From NCBI GenBank assembly GCA_023386635.1, contig JAEWJH010000041.1, positions 1 to 64,000 on the forward strand: 64,000 nt of DNA. The letters run 5' to 3'. How positions within the stretch are numbered: the stretch's first letter is position 1; each line of letters begins with the position of its first letter. The notes beneath the pieces are model-generated. The model saw nothing but the letters and a program-made list of their open reading frames with translations, searched no databases and was not told where the DNA came from. The stretch comes from Pseudomonadota bacterium. Lineage in GTDB: Bacteria; Pseudomonadota; Alphaproteobacteria; Rhizobiales; Xanthobacteraceae. The translations under genes and the position numbers were made by a program. Positions 24,437 through 34,900 of the stretch are shown here, one piece after another.

Positions 24437-25333
24437 TCAATCCGCCGGAGATGGAAACGGCGGATATGCCAGCCTGCGCTCGCGCATGAAAATATAAATG
24501 CCGGCGGCGATGATCACCGCGCACCCGACCAGCATCGCTGTCTGCGGCACATCGCCGAAGAGCCAGTAGCCGAGCAGGATCGCCCAGATGATCGTCGTGT
24601 ACTGATACGGCACCACCACCGAAGGCGGCGCGACGATCAGCGAACGGTTGATGCACATATGCGCGCCCATGGCGACGATGCCGAGCAGCAGCAGCAAACC
24701 GAGATCGGTGACGTTCATCGGCGTCCAGGTGAGCGGCGCCGCCACCGCGCCGAACGCGAGCGCGCCGAGCATCTGCCATGAGACCAGCACCACGTCGCTG
24801 GTGCCACGCACCAGCCGCGTGCAGATCATCAGCAGGGAGAACGAGAAGCTGCCGACAAGCGCCACCAGCGCCGGTACGCTCAGGCTCTCACCCGACGGCT
24901 GCAGCGCGATGATCACGCCGCCGAAGCCGACGATCACCGCCGACCAGCGCCGCCAGCCGACCGGCTCGCGCAGCAGGGTCGCCGCCATGGCGGTGACGTA
25001 GATCGGTCCGGCGAGGTAGTAGGTCATCACGTCGGCGAGCGGCAGCGACGTCAGCGCCCAGTAGAACAGCGCGACCTCACCGGTCGCGAACATTGCGCGC
25101 AGAAGCTGAATGCCCGGCCGCGGCGCCCGGATAAAGGCGCCGAGACCCTCGCGAAGCGCGAACGGCGCCAGCACGGCCAGCGCCGCCAGGCTGCGGATCA
25201 GCAGCACCTGGCCGACCGAATAGGTCGCCACCAGCCATTTGCCGAGCGCATCGTTGAGCGCGAACAGGAAAATCCCCACCAGCATCAGGCCAATGCCGGC
25301 GGCGGTGGAGGAGACAGGCTGTTGTGAAGTCAT
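24437..25333 (-). CDS. DMT-superfamily (EamA) transporter
   Basis: About 298 residues with ten predicted transmembrane helices in two EamA repeats. Repeat 1 starts G-L-M-L-V-G-I-F-L-F-A-L-N-D-A-L-G-K; repeat 2 ends with the usual P-Y-Q-Y-T-T-I-I-W-A-I-L-L-G-Y-W-L-F-G-D. EamA proteins export metabolites or take up nucleotide-sugars and amino acids; substrate cannot be predicted. I prefer the ATG at 25333; a GTG at 25366 would add 11 residues and nearly abut the divergent obg gene. Promoters for both must be in this very short gap. Confidence 0.88.
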   Translation of the reverse strand: MTSQQPVSSTAAGIGLMLVGIFLFALNDALGKWLVATYSVGQVLLIRSLAALAVLAPFALREGLGAFIRAPRPGIQLLRAMFATGEVALFYWALTSLPLADVMTYYLAGPIYVTAMAATLLREPVGWRRWSAVIVGFGGVIIALQPSGESLSVPALVALVGSFSFSLLMICTRLVRGTSDVVLVSWQMLGALAFGAVAAPLTWTPMNVTDLGLLLLLGIVAMGAHMCINRSLIVAPPSVVVPYQYTTIIWAILLGYWLFGDVPQTAMLVGCAVIIAAGIYIFMRERRLAYPPFPSPAD

Positions 25334-25341
25334 CGCGTTGA

Positions 25342-26385
<1,044 letters not shown>

Positions 26386-26527
26386 GGGCGCTTCGGCGGC
26401 GCAGCCTCACTTCGCTTATCCTGAGAAGGAGACGGAGCCGGCGTCTTGAACGACGCCGCAGCTCACGTCGTATGCCTCGCGCTCCAGACGCGATGCGGAC
26501 GCATCGCGCCCATGAGGCAGGGAGCGA

Positions 26528-27547
26528 TTACCCCGCCGTCTTCGCGCCGGTGCGGATGAAGTAGTTGGCGTTGCGGCCGAGCACCAGCTTGCGCAGCATC
26601 GCGCGCATGGATTCGCTCCGGCGCAGCGGATCGAGCACCGCCTTGACGACGCGGAACAGCGCAAGCTTCACGGCATCGGCCGCCGGGTTGCGGCCCGGCG
26701 CCGCCTGCGGCAGGCCCATGCGGCGCAGCAGGCCGTTGACGACGAAGATGTCGTTCTTGCGCATTACCGCCTTGGTCTTCCAGGTGATCGCCATCGAGAT
26801 CGAATACTGCGAGCCGGTGCGCACCCAGTGCGGCCACAGATACGGCACGAACAGGCCCTCGCCCGGCTGCAGCGAATAGCACTTGGAACGCGCTTCGAAT
26901 TCCGGCGTGTAGGTCACGTTGCGGTGCTTGGAGATCGCCTGCTCGATCGCGTCATCGGCCACCACCGCGCCGTCGCGGTTGTCGCAGACGGTGAAATATT
27001 TCTCGCCGTGCATATGCACGAAGAAGTTGTCCTCGCCATCCACATGGAACGGCGTGGTCGAGTTCGGTGACGACACGAACAGGAAGCCGCGGATGTCTTC
27101 GAACCCGGCCTCTTCCAGGCTTGCATGGCCGTTGGCGCGCGCCACCGACAGGAGCGTTTCCTCTAGCACCGCGCGGTAGCCCGGCAGCATCTCGATGCGC
27201 TTGCACACCATCCAGGCGCCGGCGGTTTCGATCCGCCGCACCACCTCTTCCGGTTCGAGATCGACCACCGGCGTCGAGTCCGGGTCCTGGCCGATCGCCA
27301 CCTTGCCGGAATTGTATTCGATCTGGTCGCGCGGCAACTGCCGTACCAGATCGACGACGTGTGCCAGCGAGAACAGCGGATCGCCGGCGAGGCGATGGCG
27401 GATCGCGAACGGCTGCAACGGGAACGATGCCGTGAAAGCCTGACGGTCGGTCGGCTCGATCAGCGCGTCGGTGGCGGTGACGGTGGCGCGCATCGGCGCG
27501 GGGGCGCGCATGTCTGCATTCGCTGTGGCGTTCATGCTTCCATTCAT
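26528..27547 (-). CDS. Cupin-like/JmjC-type protein
   Basis: A 339-residue protein with a cupin core. It shows T-T-P-F-H-V-D-G-E-D-N-F-F-V-H-M-H-G-E-K-Y-F-T-V, giving an H-x-D pair, and later P-Y-L-W-P-H-W-V-R-T-G with a third His, the facial triad of JmjC/FIH-like Fe(II)/2-oxoglutarate oxygenases. Substrate unknown. The ATG at 27547 has a GAGGAG site at good spacing and overlaps the stop of the upstream acetyltransferase by four bases, so the two are coupled and may modify the same target. Confidence 0.75.
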   Translation of the reverse strand: MNGSMNATANADMRAPAPMRATVTATDALIEPTDRQAFTASFPLQPFAIRHRLAGDPLFSLAHVVDLVRQLPRDQIEYNSGKVAIGQDPDSTPVVDLEPEEVVRRIETAGAWMVCKRIEMLPGYRAVLEETLLSVARANGHASLEEAGFEDIRGFLFVSSPNSTTPFHVDGEDNFFVHMHGEKYFTVCDNRDGAVVADDAIEQAISKHRNVTYTPEFEARSKCYSLQPGEGLFVPYLWPHWVRTGSQYSISMAITWKTKAVMRKNDIFVVNGLLRRMGLPQAAPGRNPAADAVKLALFRVVKAVLDPLRRSESMRAMLRKLVLGRNANYFIRTGAKTAG

Positions 27548-28740
27548 GGACGAACTCCTCTCACGGAACGGACGAAGTGGACAAAACGGCGAGCCTGCTC
27601 GCGCGCGCCGTCGCGGGCGGCGATCACGGCGGCGAGCGGCCGCAGCGTGATCGCGCCGCCGCGTGCCGGCAGCAGCAAATCAGCGATGGCGAGACGATCG
27701 CGCCAGATGTGATCGATCATCGGATGGTTCGACACGGCGATGGAATCGACGCTGCCGACGGCCGGATCGGCGCAGAGTGCGCGCGTGAGATCGAGCGTGA
27801 GCTGCACGCCCGGCGACGTCTTGGCCAGCGTTTCGTCGTAGGCGATCTTGAAGAAGTAGGCGCGATCGAGATGGTGCAGCACGACGCCGGTGGCGACGAT
27901 CCGGTCGCCCGCGGACAACGTCATCATCCGCGCCTGACCATCGCGCACCAGCGCCGGCACCGCTTCGCGCACGAACGCCGCGTCACCCGATTTCGCGCCG
28001 AGCGCGGTGCCGCGCGCGCCTTTCCAGCCGGCGGCCTCCAGGGCCAGAAACGCTTCGAGCGCGGCCTGCACGTCATCGGCCGCGGTAACGACGCGGAAGG
28101 CGACCTCGCCATTGTCGGCGAGCCGGTTGCGCTGTCGCCGCAGTTCCTTGAGTTTCTTGGCGCCGAGCGATTCAAGCGCCGCATCGCCGTCCTGCCGCGC
28201 GTCGAGCATCGCGCGCTGATGTTGATGTGACAGCATCGCCGGTACGCGCGCGGCGCGTTGCAGCGCCTGCGCGGCCGCGCCTTCGGTTGCGATCGACGGC
28301 AGCAGCAAGCCGCAGGCGCCGACCGCCGACGCCGCATCGATGAGCGCCGACGCTGCTTGATCGGCGGCGTCGCGATCGAGCAGCGGCACCGTCAGCGGCG
28401 CATAGGCCTGCCAGGCCACCAGCGCCGGGACCGGTAATGTCAACGCGCGCATCGCGGAGGTGACCGGCAGCAAGCCGATCAGCCGCGCGCGCGCCGGGCT
28501 CTCCCAGGCGAGCAGCGCCCGCGCGCCGCTCTTGCCTTCGGCATGACGCGCCACCGCGCGCGCCCACGCCGGATGATAGAAGCCGTTGGGTTCGATGGCG
28601 CGCGCCGCCAGCGCGGACCACGCTGCCTCCGGCACATCGAGCAGATCGACGAGTTCGCCGGCCCCACGCTGCGCGCTTGCGCGCGCGGCGATGCCCGACC
28701 CGCCCCATCGCCTGCCGTCCATACTGTCGGTGACCGCCAT
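27544..28740 (-). CDS. GNAT-fold acyltransferase of CelD/BcsL (FemAB-like) type
   Basis: A 398-residue protein. The C-terminal 200 residues fit the Acetyltransf_6 domain: L-K-E-L-R-R-Q-R-N-R-L, A-F-L-A-L-E-A-A-G-W-K-G, G-T-A-L (substrate loop), then A-Y-F-F-K-I-A-Y-D-E-T and S-P-G-V-Q-L. Such proteins acylate polysaccharide or secondary-metabolite precursors. It overlaps the cupin-like gene by four bases, an operon of unknown pathway. A substrate cannot be named. Confidence 0.8.
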   Translation of the reverse strand: MAVTDSMDGRRWGGSGIAARASAQRGAGELVDLLDVPEAAWSALAARAIEPNGFYHPAWARAVARHAEGKSGARALLAWESPARARLIGLLPVTSAMRALTLPVPALVAWQAYAPLTVPLLDRDAADQAASALIDAASAVGACGLLLPSIATEGAAAQALQRAARVPAMLSHQHQRAMLDARQDGDAALESLGAKKLKELRRQRNRLADNGEVAFRVVTAADDVQAALEAFLALEAAGWKGARGTALGAKSGDAAFVREAVPALVRDGQARMMTLSAGDRIVATGVVLHHLDRAYFFKIAYDETLAKTSPGVQLTLDLTRALCADPAVGSVDSIAVSNHPMIDHIWRDRLAIADLLLPARGGAITLRPLAAVIAARDGAREQARRFVHFVRSVRGVRP

Positions 28741-29071
28741 CGGCGTCCGTCCCGTTCGTCACACCCGCGAGGACGATGGGCGACAGGACGTTAAGAGGGG
28801 GCAAAAACGATCGCAGACTCTCGGGGTCTTCCGGGGAAGGCACAATTCGCGGTTAAGACCGCCCTAGCAGCGTTCCGGAACTTCGCAACGGCCTGTTAAG
28901 TTTCCGGTCATCATAACAGGGCGCAATAACAGGGCACACGGGCCCGATCCGGGGTCGAACCAGGGCCGGGGCCGCACCTTGACTTGGGGCCGATCCCTAG
29001 GCCAGTTGCGCGCTGCAATACCTGTATTCGCCCGATCTTCACCCCGATATTTGCGGCATCGTTCCGGTTCC
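28741..29071. other. Promoter region between divergent genes
   Basis: About 330 bases between the acyltransferase gene and accA. No gene is seen. The motif AATAACAGGGC is nearly duplicated around 28914-28942 (tcataacagggc and caataacagggc). Both promoters must be here. Confidence 0.5.
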
Positions 29072-30025
29072 ATGCGCAGTTATCTCGATTTTGAAAAACC
29101 CGTCGCCGAGCTTGAGGCGAAGGTGGAGGAATTGCGCGCCATGCAGGCCGGCGGCAACGCCGTGGCGGTCGACGATGAGATCGGCCGGCTCGAGGTCAAG
29201 GCGTCTGCCGCCCTGCAGCAGCTCTATACCGAGCTGACGCCATGGCAGAAGACGCAGGTCGCGCGGCATCCGCAGCGGCCGCACTGCATCGACTATGTGA
29301 ACGGTCTGATTACCGATTTCGTGCCGCTGGCCGGTGACCGCAAATTCGCCGACGATGCCGCCATCATCGGTGGCTTCGGCCGCTTCCGCGGCGAGAGCGT
29401 CTGCCTGATCGGCCACGAAAAGGGCTCGAACACCGAGAGCCGCCTCAAGCACAATTTCGGCATGGCGCGGCCGGAGGGCTATCGCAAAGCTGTCCGGCTG
29501 ATGGAAATGGCCGATCATTTCGGCATTCCCGTTATTTGTCTGGTCGACACCGCGGGGGCCTATCCCGGCATCGGCGCGGAAGAGCGCGGCCAGGCCGAGG
29601 CCATCGCCCGCTCGACCGAGGCCTGTCTCAATCTCGGCGTCGCCAATGTCGCCGTCGTGCTCGGCGAAGGCGGCTCCGGCGGCGCGATCGCCATCGCCAC
29701 CGCCAACCGGGTGATGATGCTCGAACACGCGATCTACAGCGTCATCTCGCCGGAGGGCGCGGCCTCGATCCTGTGGCGCGATACGACCAAGGCGCAGGAA
29801 GCCGCCACCAACATGAAGATCACTGCGCAGGACATGATGCGCTTCGGGGTGATCGATACGATTATTCCCGAGCCGGTCGGCGGCGCGCATCGCGATCCGG
29901 CGGCCGCCATCACCGCCGCGGGCGAGGCCATCGCGCGGGCATTCGGCGACCTCAAGACCCTCGATGCCAAGGCGCTGCGCCAGCAGCGGCGGGACAAGTT
30001 TCTGGCGATGGGCCGCCTCGGTTAG
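29072..30025 (+). CDS. accA: Acetyl-CoA carboxylase carboxyltransferase subunit alpha
   Basis: A 317-residue enzyme subunit for malonyl-CoA synthesis. It begins [15 protein letters not shown] and contains [30 protein letters not shown], and [20 protein letters not shown] with G-E-G-G-S-G-G-A-I. The start at 29072 is set by the family N-terminus. It pairs with AccD, encoded elsewhere. No operon partner is visible. Confidence 0.97.
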   Translation: MRSYLDFEKPVAELEAKVEELRAMQAGGNAVAVDDEIGRLEVKASAALQQLYTELTPWQKTQVARHPQRPHCIDYVNGLITDFVPLAGDRKFADDAAIIGGFGRFRGESVCLIGHEKGSNTESRLKHNFGMARPEGYRKAVRLMEMADHFGIPVICLVDTAGAYPGIGAEERGQAEAIARSTEACLNLGVANVAVVLGEGGSGGAIAIATANRVMMLEHAIYSVISPEGAASILWRDTTKAQEAATNMKITAQDMMRFGVIDTIIPEPVGGAHRDPAAAITAAGEAIARAFGDLKTLDAKALRQQRRDKFLAMGRLG

Positions 30026-30211
30026 CCTCTGCGGTTAATGCGCGCCGCGCAGACCGGATTCCTGCTGATTCGCCAGATATTTATCGGCCCCCTTGCCGGG
30101 TCATGAACCGGCGATTTACCATTCTTTCCCCATAGTCGCCCGATCCACCCGGCGGCCTTGCCTTGCGGCTGCCACATCTTCGGGATAACGGTTCGCGTAG
30201 AAGGGCTTAAG

Positions 30212-31717
30212 ATGGCCGCTGGGGAGTTCTTGCGTTTGTATCGCCGCCCGCTGATCCGGACAGTCCTGGCTACCGCCGCGCTCGCCGCCACCCTTGGCCT
30301 CGCCGGCTGCAACACCGACGGCACGCAGATGATGCCCGGCCGCGCCATGGCGCCGCTGTCGGACAAGATGGTGGCCGAGCTCGAGACGAAGAATATGGAC
30401 AAGGGATCGCCGATCCTCGTCCGCCTGTTCAAATCCGAAGCCGAGCTTGAAGTCTGGAAGCAGGATCGCTCCGGCCAGTTCGCGTTGTTGAAGACCTATC
30501 CGATCTGCCGCTGGTCCGGCGATCTCGGCCCGAAGGTGAAGGAAGGCGACCGGCAGGCGCCGGAAGGCTTCTATACGATCACGCCGGCGCAGATGAATCC
30601 GAACTCCAGCTACTATCTGGCGTTCAACATGGGCTTCCCCAACGCCTATGACAAAGCCAACGGCCGCACTGGCAGCAACCTGATGATCCACGGCGACTGC
30701 TCGTCGCGCGGCTGCTACGCGATGACCGACGAACAGATTTCCGAAATCTATGCGCTCGGCCGCGAATCCTTCTTCGGCGGCCAGAAGGCGTTTCAGGTAC
30801 AGGCCTATCCGTTCCGGATGACGCCGGAGAACATGGCCAAGCATCGAAACAGCAAGCACATGGCCTTCTGGAAGATGATCAAGGAAGGCTACGATCACTT
30901 CGAGGTCACGCGCCAGCAGCCGCAAGTGTCGGTGTGCGAGCGCCGCTACGTGTTCGACGCCACCGCGACCAACGGCACCTTCAGCCCCGCGGCCAAGTGC
31001 CCGACCTACGAAATTCCCGCGGCGATCGCCCAGGCGGTGCAAGAGAAGCAACGCCAGGACGAATACAAGACCGCGCAGCTCATCTCCCATGGCGTACCGC
31101 TCGCGCCGAACCGCGCCGGCATCGACGGCGGCATGAATACCGTGTTCGCCGAGAAGCTCGGCCTCGGCAACAGCGATACCGTGCAGGACCAGAACGGCCG
31201 TTCGATCATGCTGTCGTCGGCCTCGAACGACAGCGGCATCTTCTCGCGCGTCGGCGTCGTGCCGCCCGCGCCGATGCCGCCCGAAACACCGGCTCCCGCC
31301 GCTGCGCACGCGCCGAAGCCCACCGCCGTCGCCGCCGCGCATCCGGCACCCGCGAAGAAGGTCGAGCATCCGACGCGCTTCGCCAATACGCTGAACACGA
31401 TGTATCGCACCGCTTCGGCCGACGCGAAGGACGCGCCTGCGCTGCGCGGCTCGAGCACCGCCGACAGCAAGACTTCCGAGATCAAGAGCGCCAAAGCCAC
31501 GCCGCGCGACGACATCGCCGCCAAACTCGCGGAAAAACCGACGCCGACTCACGCGCCGGCCACCCACACCGCTCAGGCCAACAAGCCGCGCGTGCTCGAC
31601 GAAGCGCCCTCCACGCGCAGCGCCTTTGCCGCACCGCCGCCCGCCTCGACCATGTCGGGCGCGCAGGCCGTGCTGCCCGCGACATCGTTCAATAGCCGGT
31701 GGTCGGCATTCCGCTGA
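30212..31717 (+). CDS. L,D-transpeptidase (YkuD) lipoprotein with long disordered tail
   Basis: A 501-residue envelope enzyme. The first 35 residues form a lipoprotein signal with lipobox L-A-G-C. The YkuD domain (about 60-180) has the catalytic I-H-G-D-C-S-S-R-G-C-Y-A-M, with Cys near residue 168 as nucleophile for 3-3 peptidoglycan cross-links or lipoprotein anchoring. After about residue 330 the protein is Ala/Pro/Lys/Ser-rich and disordered, as in alphaproteobacterial members. Start at 30212 is the ATG that gives a proper signal; it has a weak ribosome site. Confidence 0.88.
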   Translation: MAAGEFLRLYRRPLIRTVLATAALAATLGLAGCNTDGTQMMPGRAMAPLSDKMVAELETKNMDKGSPILVRLFKSEAELEVWKQDRSGQFALLKTYPICRWSGDLGPKVKEGDRQAPEGFYTITPAQMNPNSSYYLAFNMGFPNAYDKANGRTGSNLMIHGDCSSRGCYAMTDEQISEIYALGRESFFGGQKAFQVQAYPFRMTPENMAKHRNSKHMAFWKMIKEGYDHFEVTRQQPQVSVCERRYVFDATATNGTFSPAAKCPTYEIPAAIAQAVQEKQRQDEYKTAQLISHGVPLAPNRAGIDGGMNTVFAEKLGLGNSDTVQDQNGRSIMLSSASNDSGIFSRVGVVPPAPMPPETPAPAAAHAPKPTAVAAAHPAPAKKVEHPTRFANTLNTMYRTASADAKDAPALRGSSTADSKTSEIKSAKATPRDDIAAKLAEKPTPTHAPATHTAQANKPRVLDEAPSTRSAFAAPPPASTMSGAQAVLPATSFNSRWSAFR

Positions 31718-31770
31718 CGCTCACCGGCGTTTCCCTGACGCCGGATCGCCGTGTCCCGATAAGCCTTTCC

Positions 31771-32037
31771 ATGGATTGCTTCGTCTATGTGCTCGGCACC
31801 ACCGCCGGCCGACGGCCAATGACCTATGTCGGCTGGACCACGGACGTCGCCCAGCGTCTCGCCCGCCACAATGCCGGCACCGGCGCCCGCAGCACCCGCG
31901 GCCGCCAGTGGGTCTTGCTGCATGTGGAGCAATTCGCCAGCAAACCGGAAGCCATGAGCCGCGAATGGCATCTCAAGCGCGACCGGACTTTCCGCAAGCG
32001 GCTGTGCCAGGACTTGGTTACCGAGAGCCTGCCTTGA
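31771..32037 (+). CDS. GIY-YIG nuclease-superfamily protein (UPF0213/YhbQ-like)
   Basis: An 88-residue protein comprising just the GIY-YIG domain: V-Y-V-L-G-T-T, M-T-Y-V-G-W-T-T-D-V-A-Q-R-L-A-R-H-N, G-A-R-S-T-R-G-R and E-A-M-S-R-E-W-H-L-K-R. The G-I-Y motif is V-Y-V-L and Y-I-G is Y-V-G. The catalytic Arg and Glu are present. YhbQ-type proteins are poorly characterised DNA nucleases. Starts 53 bases after the transpeptidase stop. Confidence 0.85.
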   Translation: MDCFVYVLGTTAGRRPMTYVGWTTDVAQRLARHNAGTGARSTRGRQWVLLHVEQFASKPEAMSREWHLKRDRTFRKRLCQDLVTESLP

Positions 32038-32113
32038 TCCCGCGTGGCTTTTGTCACACCACCGCAACGGTTATGACTGAACACGCGATTCGCCACCAAC
32101 GCGCGGGAGCCCG

Positions 32114-32500
32114 ATGATCCGGCTGGTCCTAACACTGTCTGCCCTGATGATGACCCCGGTTTCCGCGGCGAACGATGCACGCTTCGAGGCCATCCTGAAG
32201 CGGCTCGACCCGTCGGAGCGGCTGGAGCAGATCTGCGACTACGCCGCGATGAAATACATCAATCGCGACAAGAACCCCTATCGGCCCGACCGCGCGGTGA
32301 TCGAATCGATCGCACCGGCGCATGTGCGCGGCGACACGGTCCGCGGTGAAGGTGGCGCGTTTCGCAGCAAGGGCGAGTGGTACCAGTTCTCGTTCACCTG
32401 CCAGACCTCGCCCGACCGGCTGAAAGTGCTGTCGTTCGATTACAAGATCGGCGCGAAAATCCCCGAGAGCAAATGGGACGACTACGGCCTGTGGCGCTGA
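32114..32500 (+). CDS. DUF930-domain secreted protein
   Basis: A 128-residue protein with an N-terminal signal (M-I-R-L-V-L-T-L-S-A-L-M-M-T-P-V-S-A). The mature part has F-E-A-I-L-K-R-L-D-P-S-E-R-L-E-Q-I-C-D-Y-A-A-M and Y-R-P-D-R-A-V-I, then W-Y-Q-F-S-F-T-C, the DUF930 pattern found in Rhizobiales. Two Cys may form a disulfide. Function unknown; periplasmic. Confidence 0.8.
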   Translation: MIRLVLTLSALMMTPVSAANDARFEAILKRLDPSERLEQICDYAAMKYINRDKNPYRPDRAVIESIAPAHVRGDTVRGEGGAFRSKGEWYQFSFTCQTSPDRLKVLSFDYKIGAKIPESKWDDYGLWR

Positions 32501-32532
32501 TCGCCGCGAGCACGTAACGATGCCGTCCGGCG

Positions 32533-33519
32533 TCAGGTCTTGACCAGTCCGGCTCCCTTCGCGGCCGCCAGAGTCCGCTCGTAATCCATCTTCAGATAGT
32601 CGGCCAGCCCCTGGGCAGACAGCTGGGCGCCTGAAGCCACGACTGCGCCGAGACCACGCACTTTGTTCACAGCGGCTTCACTGCTCATGCCGCGCACAAC
32701 CGCCTGCTCGAGCGCAGCGAGGATTTCTTTCGGCGTCGCCGCAGGTGCGAGCACACCGATAAAGCTTTCCGCCGTCATGTTGACGTTGCTTTCGATCATC
32801 GTCGGCAGATCCGGCGCTGCCGGATGGCGCTGCGTTGCGGCAACCGCCACAATCTTGCCAAGACCATCTTTGTGCAGCGGCAAACCGGTCGAGAATTCGG
32901 TGACAGCGCCGTGGATCGCCCCGCCGATCAGGTCGGGGGCCAATGCGCCACCGCTGCGATAAGGGACTGCAGCAAGCTGGGCCCCGGTCGCGGCCTTGAA
33001 GCGCTCCAGGGTCATATGTGTCGCACTGCCGACACCGGCCATGCCGATATTGATCGGCTCTTTTTTCGACAGCGCGATCAGTTCTGCAATCGAATTCGCC
33101 GGCACCTTCGCGTTGAGAATCAGGACATGGGGGACATAGCTGGTCAACGCGACCGGCGCGAAGTCCTTGAACGTATCATAGCTGGTCTTTTGGATAATCG
33201 GATTGACGGTCATGGGGCCGTTCGATCCGATCAACAGCGTATAGCCATCCGCGGGGGCACGCGCGACCATTTCCGCGCCGATGCCGCCGCCTGCGCCGCC
33301 GCGATTCTCGATCACCATGGGCTGACCAAGGAGGCCCTGCGCATATTCGGCGATGAGGCGTCCCTGAATATCTGCGTTCCCGCCTGCCGCGAACGGCACA
33401 ACAAGCCGCACAGGACGATCCGGATATGCCGCCGATGCCGCACGGGGAAACGCCGTCAAAGCCGCTGACGCGGCGCCACCCAACATCCATCCGGTCAGAG
33501 CGCGTCTCGACAACCGCAT
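32533..33519 (-). CDS. TTT receptor (Bug-family extracytoplasmic solute receptor)
   Basis: A 328-residue periplasmic receptor. A Tat-like signal (M-R-L-S-R-R-A-L-T-G-W-M-L-G-G) ends near A-A-S-A. Then Y-P-D-R-P-V-R-L-V-V-P-F-A-A-G-G and V-I-E-N-R-G-G-A-G-G-G-I-G. I chose the ATG at 33519 because GGGGAG lies seven bases upstream; codons at 33534/33537 are alternatives. Divergent from an old-yellow-enzyme gene. No TctAB nearby. It may bind the compound reduced by that enzyme or an acid derived from it. Confidence 0.88.
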   Translation of the reverse strand: MRLSRRALTGWMLGGAASAALTAFPRAASAAYPDRPVRLVVPFAAGGNADIQGRLIAEYAQGLLGQPMVIENRGGAGGGIGAEMVARAPADGYTLLIGSNGPMTVNPIIQKTSYDTFKDFAPVALTSYVPHVLILNAKVPANSIAELIALSKKEPINIGMAGVGSATHMTLERFKAATGAQLAAVPYRSGGALAPDLIGGAIHGAVTEFSTGLPLHKDGLGKIVAVAATQRHPAAPDLPTMIESNVNMTAESFIGVLAPAATPKEILAALEQAVVRGMSSEAAVNKVRGLGAVVASGAQLSAQGLADYLKMDYERTLAAAKGAGLVKT

Positions 33520-33697
33520 AACATGACTCCCCATCACACCTGGACGGCGATGATCTCATAGATACGGAACGGGAGCGACAGATTCCTGCGACCTATCCAC
33601 GTGAGCGGCCCGGCATAGCTGCGTCGAGGAGCCGCCGCTTGCTGGCCGGGTTCAATCCGTGTAGCTCCAATTGCTTCGATAAGAGGGCCGATGGAAT

Positions 33698-34897
33698 ATG
33701 GCGAACGTCGAGGCACAATCCGCAGCACCCGTGTCCAATAAGCAGGCAGCAGTTCCGCTGTTGTTTCAACCGGTCACATTCCGCGGGCTCACAGCACGCA
33801 ATCGCATCGTCGTATCGCCGATGTCGCAGTATTGCTCGGTCGACGCCAAGCCCACCGAATGGCATCTCGTCCATCTCGGCAAGTTCGCCATGGGCGGCGC
33901 CGGCATCATCTTCGTCGAAGAGACGTCGGTGGAGAAGGGCTCGAGCAAGACCTATTCCTGCCCCGGTATCTACACGGCCGAACAGGCCCAAGCGTGGCGG
34001 CGCATCACCGATTTCCTTCACAGCCAGGGCGCTTTGACCGCCATTCAGCTTGGCCACGCCGGCCGCAAGGTCGCGACGCGGCTGCCCTGGGATGGATTTG
34101 CCCCCCTCAACGAAGACGATGCGAAGGCCGGCCGGCCGCCGTGGCAGGGTTATGCGCCGAGCCCGATCCCGTTCCGGGAAGGCGCGATCGTCCCCAAGGA
34201 AATGGATCGCGACGACATCAAGCGTGTGATCGCCAGCCACGTGAATGCCGCGCAACATTCGCTCGATGCCGGTTTCGACATCTGCGAGATCCACGGCGCG
34301 CATGGCTACATCATCCAGCAATTCCTGTCGCCGATCACCAACCACCGCAAGGACGGTTATGGCGGGGATATTCAAGGCCGCATGCGGTTCGGGCTCGAAA
34401 TCGTCGAGGCGGTCCGTGCCGCGTGGCCGAAAAATCAGCCGCTGTTCTTCCGCACCTCCTGCGTCGACGGAAAGGGAGGCGCCTGGACGATGGATGATAC
34501 GGTGGTGTTATCGCGCGAACTGAAGGCACGCGGTGTCGACGTGGTCGATTGCTCCTCCGGAGGAATCGAAGGACCGCTGACGCTCGCTGTGGTGCCGCGC
34601 GTGCCGGGCTATCACGTGCCATTCGCCGAACGTATCCGTCGCGAAGCCGACGTGCCGACAATGGCTGTCGGCCTTATCACCAGCGCGGCGCAAGCGGAAG
34701 GTTATCTGCGCGACGGAAAATGCGATCTCATCGCGCTCGCGCGCGAGATGATGTGGAATCCAAACTGGCCGGCCCATGCGGCAAAGGAGCTTGGCGGCAT
34801 CGATCCGCTCGATCTCTTGCCGCCGAGTTATGCTTGGTGGCTGCGCCGCCGCGAAGATGTGCGCCGGCTTTACCCGACCGGACTCGAACAGGACTGA
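33698..34897 (+). CDS. NADH:flavin oxidoreductase, old yellow enzyme (YqjM-like class)
   Basis: A 399-residue FMN enzyme that reduces activated alkenes. Family marks: R-I-V-V-S-P-M-S-Q-Y, A-I-Q-L-G-H-A-G-R-K, I-H-G-A-H-G-Y-I-I-Q-Q-F-L-S-P, N-H-R-K-D-G-Y-G-G and a C-terminal D-L-I-A-L-A-R-E-M. The Cys that tunes FMN in YqjM (S-P-M-C-M-Y) is Ser here, with a Cys two residues after the Tyr. Long insertion-free C-terminus ends Y-P-T-G-L-E. Start ATG has a weak AAGAGGG site. Divergent from a TTT receptor. Confidence 0.92.
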   Translation: MANVEAQSAAPVSNKQAAVPLLFQPVTFRGLTARNRIVVSPMSQYCSVDAKPTEWHLVHLGKFAMGGAGIIFVEETSVEKGSSKTYSCPGIYTAEQAQAWRRITDFLHSQGALTAIQLGHAGRKVATRLPWDGFAPLNEDDAKAGRPPWQGYAPSPIPFREGAIVPKEMDRDDIKRVIASHVNAAQHSLDAGFDICEIHGAHGYIIQQFLSPITNHRKDGYGGDIQGRMRFGLEIVEAVRAAWPKNQPLFFRTSCVDGKGGAWTMDDTVVLSRELKARGVDVVDCSSGGIEGPLTLAVVPRVPGYHVPFAERIRREADVPTMAVGLITSAAQAEGYLRDGKCDLIALAREMMWNPNWPAHAAKELGGIDPLDLLPPSYAWWLRRREDVRRLYPTGLEQD

Positions 34898-34900
34898 GCC

